64,000 nucleotides of DNA from Bacteroidaceae bacterium (GCA_030843315.1 JAUUPT010000009.1:1-64000); one strand, 5' to 3'; positions 17,661 through 25,753 are shown, counted from the first letter of the stretch. Notes: generated by a model from the letters alone, not told the origin. Made by a program: numbers and translations.

Positions 17661-20435
17661 TTAGGATATCTGAAGCCTCACGGCAAGCATCTCTTCTATT
17701 TTCTTGTACAGAAAATCAGGGTTAATTGGTTTGGCTATATATCCATCGAATCCCGACTTTAGGATTTCCTGTTCATCTGAAGCAAAAGCGTATGCCGTTA
17801 CAGCAATTATCGGAACATCAGGTGATAAATTACGAATACCATCCTTGGCTCCATATCCATCCAAAACCGGCATGTTGATATCCATTAGAACAAGGTGAGG
17901 TTTATGTTCTTTGTAAAGTTCGATAGCCTCCTGTCCGTCCCAGGCATGCAAGATATTATATTCCTTCTTCAGAACGGCGTTCATAAACTTGAAATTACTG
18001 GGATTATCTTCTGCAACGAGAATCGTGATATCTTTTTTGTGTATATGTGCACGTTCATGTTCGAGAATCGGTTTCCTGACCTTCGCCACTTTCCGGTTCG
18101 GGACAGTAAACCAAAAAGTTGCTCCATTACCCACTTCAGACTCTACGCCAATCTCTCCTCCCATTCGCTCTACAATGGTCTGGCAGATGGGTAATCCCAA
18201 CCCGGTACCCTGCACAAAACGGTTGAGCTTGATAAATCGGGTAAAAATATCTTTCTGTTTGTCTTCGGGGATACCACATCCGGTATCGGAAACATAGAAT
18301 CTGAGCATATTGTCGGGCTGCAATGTATAGCCGATTGTAATCGCACCACCATCAGTAAATTTGAGTGCATTGGTCATCAGATTGGTCATCACCTGATGCA
18401 AGCGGTTACGGTCGGTGAGAATACAACAATCTGATAAACAGTCCTTGAACTGCACCGCCACTCCTTTAGGCTCGGCCCGCAATGTCATTGCTTGAGTAAT
18501 TTCTTCCAGCATTTCGTTAACATCCACTGGTGCTTCGACAAATTCCATTGTCCCGGTCTCAATCTTCGACAGGTCCAGGATATCGCTAATCAACTGGAGC
18601 AATAAGTCATTGTTGTTCTCTATGATTTGAATGTACTCCTCCTTTTCACTTTCATCTTCCACCATTGCGAGCAATCTCGAAAAGCCGACAATCGCATTCA
18701 GCGGCGTACGTATTTCATGGCTCATATTTGCCAGAAACACAGATTTGAGACGGTTCGATTCTTCGGCTTGCTCTTTGGTCTCAATTAGTTCCTGCTCCAT
18801 CTGTTTGCGCTTGGTGATAATGTGTAGGGAACCGACTATCGTCAATGGATCACCGTTTTCGGAACGAGCTTCCACAGCGGCTTGTACTTCCACCCAGTCA
18901 ATCTGAGGATTGGAAGTATCAGAACCCAAGATTCGATATTCTTCATGAAATTTTGGGATATTATTCGTTAAAATATCATGAAATTTCTGTTGCACTCGCT
19001 CCAGGTCTTCTTTATGGATTCTTTTCAAACACTCCTTTAAGGATATTGCATCCTTACCCATCTCCGGAATGGCCGTTGTACCGCTTTGGCTTAGCGGGGG
19101 AGCAGCATCCCAATAGATTATTTCTTCAGGCAAATTCATATGCCAGGGAATGGTATTGGATACACTGAGGGCCAACTCCAACTTATGACTGGTCTCAACT
19201 TGCTCCTGTTGGGCTTTGTTGAGTGCTTTGAGAGAACGGATGTAATTACGTATGAAGAATAAGACCAATAGCATCACTACTGTTAGTCCACCGAACAACA
19301 GCAAATATTTGTGCTGTTGCCAAAAACTCTGCGGACGCCCCAGGAACACACTACCGGCAGGGCAATCCTCTACCGAGAAATTACGCTGTAACAATGACGG
19401 GTAATTGAACGTAGGGACAGGCTTTTCGGGAATGAAAAACGGGATATCCCGCGGCTGCATACCGGATCGAATTTGCGTGAATATTTGTTGTAAACAGGCC
19501 AACAGCTTCGGTTCATCGTAGATGCAGCCTCCAACCATGCCGCTATTTTCCATTACAGCTTGTTTGAAAGCAAAAATCGGTATGGGGATATTGGCAATCA
19601 CCCGAAAGGAATAGGTTTCCAGTATGGTTGCCCCTCCGACATTAGAAACACAGGACCAGGAAGAAAAAAGGACTCCTGTAGTTTTAGTATCAATGGTATT
19701 TAACCTTGCCAGCAATTCTTCGGTAGTAATATCGGCAGCCGAAATGAATTCATACTCCAAGTCGGGATATTGCTTTGCCATCATATGTTTCATATCATAA
19801 TGAAGCTGTTGATTTACATAACAACCATCACCAAGCAGCAGCACCTTTTTAAGAGTCGGAATCATGTGCTTCAACAGTTCAACATTATCACGCAGAAACA
19901 ATCTGCTTTGAAGAAAAGTAAGGTTGTATTTGTCGACCAATTCCGATATAGGCACACGCTTCTCTTCGGGAATCGCCGTTGTCTGTAAGTTTGCCATATC
20001 CGATGATACAAAATCCATCTCAGCAGTTGCTATAATCGGCACATCACCCCAACGGCTACGGATATCTTCCAAAAGGATCAATACCGGATTACCTATCAGT
20101 AATACTATCTTCGGTGCTCCGGCTGCATATTTAGCAAAGATACCCTGTTTGACCTTGTTGAATTCCTCCTGATTATCGATTAGTAGCGTATTAAGATGCT
20201 CAACATAGACAGCAGTTGTATTATCAACCGATAATCGCTGCTGCACCGAGTTAATAATGGCATTGCTACATGGCGCATTTGACGAATAAGTGTTGATAAT
20301 CAATAGATAGTCGTTTTTAAAACCGGAAGCATCCTCAGATTGAGCACGAACAGTTATACTAAATAATAGTCCAAAAAATAATATTATATAACTTTTCCAG
20401 AGTGCAAAAATGTTGAGCATACAATATTGTCTCAT
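17661..20435 (-). CDS. Hybrid sensor histidine kinase with C-terminal receiver
   Basis: 924 aa; a second possible start lies at 20420 (MLNIF). Signal-anchor (ending TVRAQ) and a periplasmic sensor of about 300 residues like ABC-type substrate-binding domains (YLLIINTYSSNAPCSNAIIN, KKVLLLGDGCYVNQQLHYDM). One membrane helix (YLLLFGGLTVVMLLVLFFI), a PAS-like domain, HisKA (FLANMSHEIRTPLNAIVGFS), HATPase (DTGCGIP, GTGLGLPI) and a receiver with its Asp in LVLMDINMPVLDG follow. There is no DNA-binding output, so the signal must pass to another protein. It is paralogous to the next gene (17564-15309) and probably shares an operon with it. Confidence 0.88.
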   Translation of the reverse strand: MRQYCMLNIFALWKSYIILFFGLLFSITVRAQSEDASGFKNDYLLIINTYSSNAPCSNAIINSVQQRLSVDNTTAVYVEHLNTLLIDNQEEFNKVKQGIFAKYAAGAPKIVLLIGNPVLILLEDIRSRWGDVPIIATAEMDFVSSDMANLQTTAIPEEKRVPISELVDKYNLTFLQSRLFLRDNVELLKHMIPTLKKVLLLGDGCYVNQQLHYDMKHMMAKQYPDLEYEFISAADITTEELLARLNTIDTKTTGVLFSSWSCVSNVGGATILETYSFRVIANIPIPIFAFKQAVMENSGMVGGCIYDEPKLLACLQQIFTQIRSGMQPRDIPFFIPEKPVPTFNYPSLLQRNFSVEDCPAGSVFLGRPQSFWQQHKYLLLFGGLTVVMLLVLFFIRNYIRSLKALNKAQQEQVETSHKLELALSVSNTIPWHMNLPEEIIYWDAAPPLSQSGTTAIPEMGKDAISLKECLKRIHKEDLERVQQKFHDILTNNIPKFHEEYRILGSDTSNPQIDWVEVQAAVEARSENGDPLTIVGSLHIITKRKQMEQELIETKEQAEESNRLKSVFLANMSHEIRTPLNAIVGFSRLLAMVEDESEKEEYIQIIENNNDLLLQLISDILDLSKIETGTMEFVEAPVDVNEMLEEITQAMTLRAEPKGVAVQFKDCLSDCCILTDRNRLHQVMTNLMTNALKFTDGGAITIGYTLQPDNMLRFYVSDTGCGIPEDKQKDIFTRFIKLNRFVQGTGLGLPICQTIVERMGGEIGVESEVGNGATFWFTVPNRKVAKVRKPILEHERAHIHKKDITILVAEDNPSNFKFMNAVLKKEYNILHAWDGQEAIELYKEHKPHLVLMDINMPVLDGYGAKDGIRNLSPDVPIIAVTAYAFASDEQEILKSGFDGYIAKPINPDFLYKKIEEMLAVRLQIS

Positions 20436-20845
20436 ATAATTAATTAAGTATCAGATATTAACTGTACAAAGTTATGTATTCCGAACTTATAACCAACAAA
20501 AAAGAGAGACAATCTAACAAATATTAACGGTGAAATTTGTAGCAGATTATTCTATAATTAAGTAAGTTTTGTTTTATCACGAAGGGCTGAAAATGAACAG
20601 TCGCATATTAACATTTCACTTTGAGATATGAAAAGCCACACAGCATATTCTCCCAAATAAACATATTGATATTTCTATTCACCCAGTCTCCAGAAAATAT
20701 TAAAAAAGAAAGCGTATGTATATCCTTATGTTCAGACTACATACGCTTTTCTTCTCTATACAGTTAATATCTGCTTTTCATCATATAAAACCCTATCTTG
20801 TAGTTTTTTATACATTCCCTATACACATTTCATATTGTTGTTGCT
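20436..20845. other. 410-bp intergenic region
   Basis: Between the divergent-side start of the hybrid kinase (20435) and the 3' end of the HU-like gene (20846). It is A/T-rich and has no convincing ORF. It must carry the promoter of the kinase operon on the minus strand, though I see no clean TAnnTTTG box. The only clear structure is the terminator at 20702-20752. Confidence 0.6.
20702..20752 (-). terminator. Intrinsic terminator after the HU-like gene
   Basis: An 11-bp perfect stem (AAGCGTATGTA at 20710-20720 with its complement at 20738-20748) and a 17-nt loop. On the minus strand a T-rich tract (CTTTCTTTTTTA) follows, about 95 bp after the stop of the HU-like gene. Confidence 0.75.
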
Positions 20846-21340
20846 TTAACCCATTGGATTTTCGTCCAGATCACCGTCACTTCCACTTCCACCGCCATCG
20901 GAACCACTGTTACCAGTAGTGTCGTTGATGCGGTCTACGTCTTTCAGCACAAGTCCGTCCGAACGTGTAGCGCCGGATGCCACAATGCGGATGTCGCTGT
21001 TTGCACGGAAGCAGATGCGCAATGCCGTGATGTCGCTGCTGGTGAAGTCTTCCGCTTTATCCGTGCCTTTGCTTTGGGCAGAGAGGAAGAAATGCCCCAG
21101 TCCGTCGATATTCACGATACGCCCTGCCAGCAACGTTTTCTTCAGATACGTGCGGAAGTCTTTCAATACACTGTAAGAATTACCCTCACTCACACCGGAC
21201 ATGGTGCTGATTTCCCTTGCAACCTCCTTCAGTTTTGCAGGGTTGCTGTACTTGTAAGTAATAGTAGGATATACCTTCTTTGCGGAATCCTTGTCCGCCA
21301 AATTGCTCAAACGAGAGTGTTTGCGAAATAATACTGCCAT
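20846..21340 (-). CDS. HU-like DNA-binding protein (HU-HIG type)
   Basis: 164 aa. The N-terminal 120 residues match the Bacteroidetes HU-HIG family of histone-like proteins: KKVYPTITYKYSNPAKLKEV, LKDFRTYLKKTLLAGRIVNI and DGLGHFFLSAQSKGT. The C-terminal 35 residues form a low-complexity Gly/Ser/Asp tail (GSDGGGSGSDGDLDENPMG) that is probably disordered. Such proteins are thought to bind DNA non-specifically and shape the nucleoid or repetitive loci; the role here is not known. It is a single gene with its own terminator, and it faces away from a 22-bp-period repeat array at 21676-21763. Confidence 0.8.
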   Translation of the reverse strand: MAVLFRKHSRLSNLADKDSAKKVYPTITYKYSNPAKLKEVAREISTMSGVSEGNSYSVLKDFRTYLKKTLLAGRIVNIDGLGHFFLSAQSKGTDKAEDFTSSDITALRICFRANSDIRIVASGATRSDGLVLKDVDRINDTTGNSGSDGGGSGSDGDLDENPMG

Positions 21341-21931
21341 AATGTTTTAGTTTTTAAAATAAATAAAATCGTGTTTTCTTACGCTCTTACAGGCTCGTCA
21401 GTCGGCAAGAACTGTTTTTGTTTTGTGATCACGGTGCGAAGGTATAACAAAAAAAATAACGGTTTTCCTGTTTTTTGTCAGGCAAACCGTTTTTGCAGTG
21501 TTTTTGTAACTATATCAGAAAACCGCAAATTGATTATCAACGAGTTAAATGCAAGATGGTTAAAGAGTGTTTCGTAGTCTAAAAATTAATCTCAGGTCTA
21601 CTCCGTTCCCGTAAATATTTAATCAAACAGCCTCCGTTATCCCCCACCCCATCTGCAACACCTCCCGGAAGGGGTATTTCTCCGGCACCGGGGAACAAGG
21701 GGTTCGACACCGGGGAACCCCACCCTCGGCACCGGGGAACACTGCCTTCCCCGGTGCCGGAGAAAACGTAGATTTGCATCATTCGTCGAACTGTAAAGAA
21801 ATCAGCAAAGCAAGGCAGATAATGCAGTGCCTTTACACAGCTTCAAAAGCCCATGAAAAACCGCCTTTCTCTTGCCGGAACCACGCACTTGTACTATCTT
21901 TACAGCACTACTTATAACAAACGCAAAGAAA
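21341..21931. other. 591-bp intergenic region with a GC-rich repeat array
   Basis: Lies between the divergent HU-like and VOC genes. The left half is A/T-rich with no ORF I trust. At 21641-21770 it changes abruptly to a GC-rich stretch holding the 22-bp-period repeats and a long inverted repeat. Near the right end TATCTTTA (21895-21902), one base off the -7 consensus, probably drives the VOC gene. The 67-codon frame across the array reflects the repeat and not a gene. Confidence 0.6.
21676..21763. repeat. GC-rich array with 22-bp period and 19-bp inverted ends
   Basis: CACCGGGGAA occurs at 21686, 21708 and 21730, exactly 22 bp apart; a fourth unit is in the opposite orientation (TTCCCCGGTGCC, 21747-21758). 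The outer arms, 21677-21695 and 21747-21765, form a perfect 19-bp inverted repeat. The inverted copy can also pair with the third unit as a tight hairpin with a 7-nt loop, so several mutually exclusive hairpins are possible. The surrounding DNA is A/T-rich. Confidence 0.85.
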
Positions 21932-22318
21932 ATGATTAAGATAGACCACACAGCCCTGTATGTGCACAACCTGGAAGCGACAAAGGATTTCTTCGTCCGC
22001 TTCTTCGGCGCACAGCCCAATGAGATGTATCACAACCCCAAGACCGATTTCCGTAGCTACTTCCTCGCTTTCGACGAAGGCACCCGACTGGAAATTATGA
22101 ATCGCCCGGAAGTAAGCGCTTCCGAGAAATCCCTCTATGAGGCAGGTTACACACATCTGTCCTTCAGTGTAGGCGGAAAGGAAAATGTAGACAAACTGAC
22201 GCGCACCCTGAGCGAAGAAGGATTCCAAGTACTAAGCGGGCCTCGTACCACCGGCGACGGATATTACGAAAGTTGCATAGCAGGACCGGAAGGCATTCAG
22301 ATTGAGATTACGGAATAG
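21932..22318 (+). CDS. VOC (glyoxalase/bleomycin-resistance) family protein
   Basis: 128 aa from the ATG at 21932; an upstream in-frame ATG at 21872 would add 20 residues unlike the family. One vicinal-oxygen-chelate domain: MIKIDHTALYVHNLEATKDF at the start, RLEIMNRPEV, THLSFSVG and a final DPEG-like GPEGIQIEIT. The metal ligands expected for the fold (His6, Glu near 53, His near 74 and the Glu close to the C-terminus) can be picked out. It may be a small metal-dependent lyase, dioxygenase or binding protein; the substrate is unknown. A bidirectional terminator separates it from the convergent flavodoxin gene. Confidence 0.85.
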   Translation: MIKIDHTALYVHNLEATKDFFVRFFGAQPNEMYHNPKTDFRSYFLAFDEGTRLEIMNRPEVSASEKSLYEAGYTHLSFSVGGKENVDKLTRTLSEEGFQVLSGPRTTGDGYYESCIAGPEGIQIEITE

Positions 22319-22350
22319 ATTCTTTACTCCACACATCCCTACAAAAAGAA

Positions 22351-22390
22351 GGCAGGCACCGGAATAATACTTTTCCGATGCCTGCCTTTC
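22351..22390. terminator. Bidirectional terminator between VOC and flavodoxin genes
   Basis: A 14-bp stem (22351-22364 and 22373-22386) with one mismatch or wobble and an 8-nt loop. It is flanked by TTTC on the right and by an A-rich stretch on the left, so it can stop transcripts from both convergent genes. Confidence 0.75.
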
Positions 22391-22426
22391 TTGCTTTATA
22401 TCTTTATTCTAATTTTGTATTGCTGA

Positions 22427-22963
22427 TTATTTCAAGATTTGTTGTGCCCACTTCTTGCTTGTATCCGCACCATCGTTGCACAGTCTGCCGGGTTTCAAGG
22501 TGACGCCTTTTCCGTAATGCTCGCGAAGCATTTTCTCACTATTTGCAATAGAACTGCTGCCCGATGTGGCGAACGGGATAATGGTCTTACCCTGGAAGTT
22601 ATAGCTTTCAAGGAATGTATTGACGATTCGCGGATATGTATTCCACCAGATAGGGAAGCCAATGAAGATAACGTCGTAGTCCTCTACGGCTGCTTTCTTG
22701 TCTGCCAAAGAGGGACGGGATGATTCGTCACCCATCTCCACACTGCTACGGCTTTGTTTGTTCCGCCAGTCAAGGTCAGCATCGGTATAAGCCTTCTGCG
22801 GTGCAATGCGATACAAGTCGCCCTTAACTTCCGTGGCTATTGCCTTGGCAATAGATTCGGTATTTCCCGTGCACGAGAAATAGGCTACCAACACTTTTTT
22901 CTCTTGCGCACCTAATGAAAGGAATGGAATTGCGCACATCAAAATCATAATCAAACGTTTCAT
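22427..22963 (-). CDS. Exported flavodoxin-like protein
   Basis: 178 aa from MKRLIM at 22963. A signal peptide (about 1-19, ending LGAQ) is followed by a flavodoxin fold with the FMN-phosphate loop SCTGNTE, the aromatic stretch IGFPIWWNTYPRIVNTFLES and GKTIIPFATSGSSSIANSE. Flavodoxins of this group carry FMN and pass electrons or reduce quinones, usually in the cytoplasm; export is the odd point. The gene follows the ABM-domain gene, also exported, with 31 bp between them, and both could act on redox-active small molecules in the periplasm. Confidence 0.85.
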   Translation of the reverse strand: MKRLIMILMCAIPFLSLGAQEKKVLVAYFSCTGNTESIAKAIATEVKGDLYRIAPQKAYTDADLDWRNKQSRSSVEMGDESSRPSLADKKAAVEDYDVIFIGFPIWWNTYPRIVNTFLESYNFQGKTIIPFATSGSSSIANSEKMLREHYGKGVTLKPGRLCNDGADTSKKWAQQILK

Positions 22964-22994
22964 AATCACTGAGTCTTTTATTGTTATTAGTTTA

Positions 22995-23459
22995 TTATTC
23001 TTTTTCTTTACGTATCATTTTGCAAAAGATATCAGGCATGGCACGTGGATTCATAGGAATCATATCCACCAGGTCGAGTGACTTGACCATGTGGAGTGTG
23101 CCTTGCTTATATGTTTGGAAATGCGTTGTAGTGATGTGATGCCGATATGCTTCCATATTGGCATATATCTCAATGATACGTATCTGGCAAGAGTCGCGTT
23201 GCTGCACCATGGGAAAGATGGCTATCACACCGGGCTCCTCGCGCACGGACGTTTCACCGACAGTAAGTGCAAAAGATAAATAGTCCTGCAAATACCGGGG
23301 ATAAACTTCAATCTCGGAAATGCGTACCAACATATCAACACTTTCAGGCTTTGAATCTGCATCAATATCTTGATGCGGTAGCGGAACAGTCTGTGCACTC
23401 ATAGTGAAAGTAGCTTCTAAAGCCATCATTAATGAAACAAAAAGGATTAATCTTCTCAT
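22995..23459 (-). CDS. Exported ABM-domain (monooxygenase-like) protein
   Basis: 154 aa from MRRLIL at 23459; longer starts at 23474 and 23492 are possible but the signal peptide (ending MSAQ) fits the shorter one. Residues about 50-150 form an antibiotic biosynthesis monooxygenase (ABM) domain: VRISEIEVYPRYLQDYLSF, EPGVIAIFPMVQQRDSCQIR, EIYANMEAYRHHITTTHFQT. Small ABM proteins act on quinones or other aromatic compounds without cofactors. It is the first gene of a two-gene unit with the exported flavodoxin, which suggests a shared periplasmic substrate. Confidence 0.8.
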   Translation of the reverse strand: MRRLILFVSLMMALEATFTMSAQTVPLPHQDIDADSKPESVDMLVRISEIEVYPRYLQDYLSFALTVGETSVREEPGVIAIFPMVQQRDSCQIRIIEIYANMEAYRHHITTTHFQTYKQGTLHMVKSLDLVDMIPMNPRAMPDIFCKMIRKEKE

Positions 23460-23552
23460 AATCGCATACTTCATATTGTTCTGTCGATACAAAGTTAAAG
23501 TACTTTTAGCGAACGGACATTGTTCTGCGGCTCAAAGTTTGTTGCAAATACA

Positions 23553-23594
23553 TAAAAAACCGGTTATTTGAGCTTATAATTCTCAAATAACCGG
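23553..23594 (-). terminator. Terminator after the first DUF3836 gene
   Basis: A 13-bp perfect stem (CCGGTTATTTGAG at 23560-23572 with its complement at 23582-23594), a 9-nt loop and six T on the minus strand (23558-23553), 24 bp beyond the stop codon. Confidence 0.8.
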
Positions 23595-23617
23595 CTTATT
23601 TACAATTATTTATTATC

Positions 23618-24043
23618 TTACTTTGTGCTTGCCAACATTAAAGAAGCGTTTTCATCGTTCACTTCGTAAACCGTCTTTTCTACGTTGCTGTCATAGGAGT
23701 TGCTGCGGGAGTTCCAACGGGCATAGCTGAGTTCTACTTCATTGCCTGCATATTCAACGTCCAATTTGAAATAAGGTACCCAAGCTTCCTTCGTACTGTC
23801 CCACTTGGAGGCTTCCTTGCTTGCTACACGATTTTCATTATCGTAAGTATAAGTGTAGCGAAGGTGACGGAACAGGTGGCCGTCCTCATTACGGAAGATA
23901 GTCTTGGCGGTCATTAACTCGCCGGTCATCTCTTCATTCTTTACATACCCGGTAGGATTGCTTGCACTTGCTGAGAAGTTCATTACGCTTGCCATTACTA
24001 CGGCTACCATTACAACTGCTTTTGAGAATAAGTTCGTTTTCAT
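23618..24043 (-). CDS. DUF3836 family exported protein (copy 1)
   Basis: 141 aa. A signal peptide (1-27, ending SASA) and a short beta-rich domain with repeated Y-x-Y-D-N-E-N-R-V and EVELSYARWNSRSN motifs, as in DUF3836 proteins, a Bacteroidetes family of unknown function. It is about 93-95 percent identical to copy 2 at 25193-25618, and the identity continues through 170 bp of upstream DNA. The promoter region has a sigma-54-like -24/-12 element and two TGTCCG/CGGACA palindromes. It is a single-gene unit with its own terminator. Confidence 0.85.
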   Translation of the reverse strand: MKTNLFSKAVVMVAVVMASVMNFSASASNPTGYVKNEEMTGELMTAKTIFRNEDGHLFRHLRYTYTYDNENRVASKEASKWDSTKEAWVPYFKLDVEYAGNEVELSYARWNSRSNSYDSNVEKTVYEVNDENASLMLASTK

Positions 24044-24118
24044 AATCGTTATTTTTTATTGTTATTACTCTTGGTTCTAAGTGGTTGGTTTTTCTCAACC
24101 GCCTTCGCCAATATATAG

Positions 24119-24133
24119 TCAATTGGCGTGCCA
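24119..24133 (-). promoter_or_regulatory. Sigma-54-like promoter of DUF3836 copy 1
   Basis: On the minus strand TTTGGCACG (GG at 24132-24131) is followed after 10 nt by GA (24120-24119) in TTGA. Sigma-54 promoters are GG-N10-GC (TTGGCACG-N4-TTGC), so the -24 half is perfect and the -12 half is one base off. No TAnnTTTG box lies in a suitable place, and enhancer-like palindromes lie about 50-80 bp upstream. Confidence 0.5.
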
Positions 24134-24178
24134 AAGTAATAAACTACTGATAATCAACGATTATTAGAAAACAAGCAA

Positions 24179-24216
24179 TGTCCGCTTTCGGACAACTGTC
24201 CGCACAGAAGCGGACA
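24179..24216. promoter_or_regulatory. Tandem palindromes, likely enhancer site (copy 1)
   Basis: TGTCCG-N4-CGGACA at 24179-24194 and TGTCCG-N8-CGGACA at 24197-24216. Two adjacent dyads at this distance from a sigma-54-like promoter are the usual layout for an NtrC-type activator. The gene for such an activator is not in this window. The site also lies 40 bp upstream of the divergent gene's promoter (24255-24262). Confidence 0.55.
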
Positions 24217-24254
24217 AAAGAGTGGAAAAGCATCTGTCATAGTATTTTTTTCCA

Positions 24255-24262
24255 TAACTTTG
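24255..24262 (+). promoter_or_regulatory. -7 box of the 272-aa membrane protein gene
   Basis: TAACTTTG matches the Bacteroides -7 consensus and lies 25 bp before the ATG at 24288. Confidence 0.65.
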
Positions 24263-24287
24263 TCCTTGGTATTTATTATAAGCACGT

Positions 24288-25106
24288 ATGCACTTTTTAA
24301 ACACACAACTACACATGTTTGGAAAACTCAGAAGTAAAATGACTACAACAAAATGCGATAAGCATTCACCGCAGGATGATTATCGCACCCCGATAGGCGA
24401 GATGCCGGATAATGACACAGCCAATCGCTATGATTATATAGACGACGAAATATTGGTGCTGGACTGGACTGCGTCCAAAACCGAAAGTACGTTTTACGTT
24501 ATCGGATTGACCATCGGACTGGCATTCCTCACCTGGCTCCTATTACCGTTTTTGGATTCAGACAAATTGATTATCCCCATCCACGAGTTTATCGATGTCA
24601 TTGCAGTATTTTTGATTATCATCACCGTATTAGCATTCTTTGCCGCCTGGATAATCATGCTATACTACATTGCCTTCCATATATACAGAGCTAAAAGGAA
24701 AATTACGTTTCATCGCCTCACAGGCATGGTAGAGGTGCCGAAACCTCTTTTCTGGGGATGGAACGGTGCTACCATCATGTTCCCTTTCACCGACCAGCGG
24801 GTAAAGTACCTATATCATGGGGCATCAATATACTATATCTCATATCCGGGACACAAAGGAACCATCCTACTGACAGCAGGCCGAATTGAAATCGGAAAAG
24901 AGTATGCATTCATTTTGTGGTATATGGATCGTAACCGCCAATTACCGCCCGGCAAACGGCTTAATCCTTATAGAGTAAAAGATTTCCTTCGTAGAGAGGC
25001 TGAAGGTTTCCCCAAACCCTTGCGCTATGCCAGCATTAAGATACCAAGTAGAAAGAAAGTTCCATCGGCATTGAAAAGAGAGAGAGAAAAAATGGCAAAC
25101 AACTAA
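24288..25106 (+). CDS. Membrane protein of unknown function
   Basis: 272 aa; ATGs at 24315 and 24339 are alternative starts, but the first ATG fits the promoter distance best. The N-terminal 60 residues are hydrophilic. Two strong membrane helices follow (about 78-100 and 105-135) and then a soluble C-terminal half beginning RAKRKITFHRLTGMVEVPKP and ending in a very basic tail (SRKKVPSALKREREK). I do not recognise the family; the two-helix hairpin with a cytoplasmic domain recalls membrane proteins seen near secretion or toxin loci, but nothing nearby supports that. It sits exactly between the two copies of the DUF3836 duplication, on the opposite strand. Confidence 0.65.
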   Translation: MHFLNTQLHMFGKLRSKMTTTKCDKHSPQDDYRTPIGEMPDNDTANRYDYIDDEILVLDWTASKTESTFYVIGLTIGLAFLTWLLLPFLDSDKLIIPIHEFIDVIAVFLIIITVLAFFAAWIIMLYYIAFHIYRAKRKITFHRLTGMVEVPKPLFWGWNGATIMFPFTDQRVKYLYHGASIYYISYPGHKGTILLTAGRIEIGKEYAFILWYMDRNRQLPPGKRLNPYRVKDFLRREAEGFPKPLRYASIKIPSRKKVPSALKREREKMANN

Positions 25107-25130
25107 TGCCCAGCCAAACAGACAATATGA

Positions 25131-25175
25131 AAGCCGGTTATCGAGTATATATCACTCGGATAACCGGCTTTATTA
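25131..25175 (+). terminator. Terminator after the 272-aa gene
   Basis: A 16-17-bp stem with one mismatch (25131-25146 and 25154-25170) and loop ATATATC, then CTTTATTATT on the plus strand. It lies between the convergent 272-aa gene and DUF3836 copy 2 and could weakly serve the latter too. Confidence 0.65.
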
Positions 25176-25192
25176 TTAACTGCTTACCAATT

Positions 25193-25618
25193 CTATTTTG
25201 CACTTGCAAGCATCATATTTGCGTTTTCGTCGTTCACTTCGTAAACCGTCTTTTCTACTTTGCTGTCATAAGCATTGCTGCGGGAGTTCCAACGGGCATA
25301 GCTGAGTTCCACTTCATTGCCTGTATATTCAACGTCCAGTTTGAAATAAGGTACCCAAGCTTCCTTTTCACTGTCCCACTTAGAGGCTTCCTTGCTTGAT
25401 ACACGGTTTTCGTTGTCGTAAGTATAAGTGTAGCGAAGGTGGCGGAACAGGCGGCCGTCCTTATTACGGAAGATAGTCTTGGCGGTCATTAATTCGCCGG
25501 TCATCTCTTCATTCTTTACATACTCGGTAGGATTGCTTGCACTTGCTGAGAAGTTCATTACACTTGCCATTACTACTGCTACCATTACAACTGCTTTTGA
25601 GAATAAGTTCGTTTTCAT
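25193..25618 (-). CDS. DUF3836 family exported protein (copy 2)
   Basis: 141 aa, nearly identical to the copy at 23618-24043; differences include E for G at residue 32, D for E and R for H around residues 53-56, and the C-terminal MLASAK in place of MLASTK. The same signal peptide, beta-rich domain and upstream region are present, so both copies should respond to the same activator. The duplicated block (about 600 bp, 25193-25791) is in direct orientation with copy 1. The few, mostly synonymous or conservative changes point to a recent duplication with both copies kept functional. Confidence 0.85.
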   Translation of the reverse strand: MKTNLFSKAVVMVAVVMASVMNFSASASNPTEYVKNEEMTGELMTAKTIFRNKDGRLFRHLRYTYTYDNENRVSSKEASKWDSEKEAWVPYFKLDVEYTGNEVELSYARWNSRSNAYDSKVEKTVYEVNDENANMMLASAK

Positions 25619-25693
25619 AATCGTTATTTTTTATTGTTATTACTCTTGGTTCTAAGTGGTTGGTTTTTCTCAACCGCCTTCGCCAATATATAG

Positions 25694-25708
25694 TCAATTG
25701 GCGTGCCA
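25694..25708 (-). promoter_or_regulatory. Sigma-54-like promoter of DUF3836 copy 2
   Basis: Identical to the copy 1 element: TTTGGCACG with GG-N10-GA spacing on the minus strand. Confidence 0.5.
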
Positions 25709-25753
25709 AAGTAATAAACTACTGATAATCAACGATTATTAGAAAACAAGCAA

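Noticed and set aside
21579..21782. 67-codon frame rich in Gly, Pro and Ser across array D
   Set aside because: It only translates the 22-bp repeats and the GC-rich island; there is no start signal or recognisable domain.
23934..24134. 66-codon minus-strand frame found in both DUF3836 copies
   Set aside because: Its conservation merely follows the DNA duplication. It overlaps the promoter and the start of the real gene in another frame.
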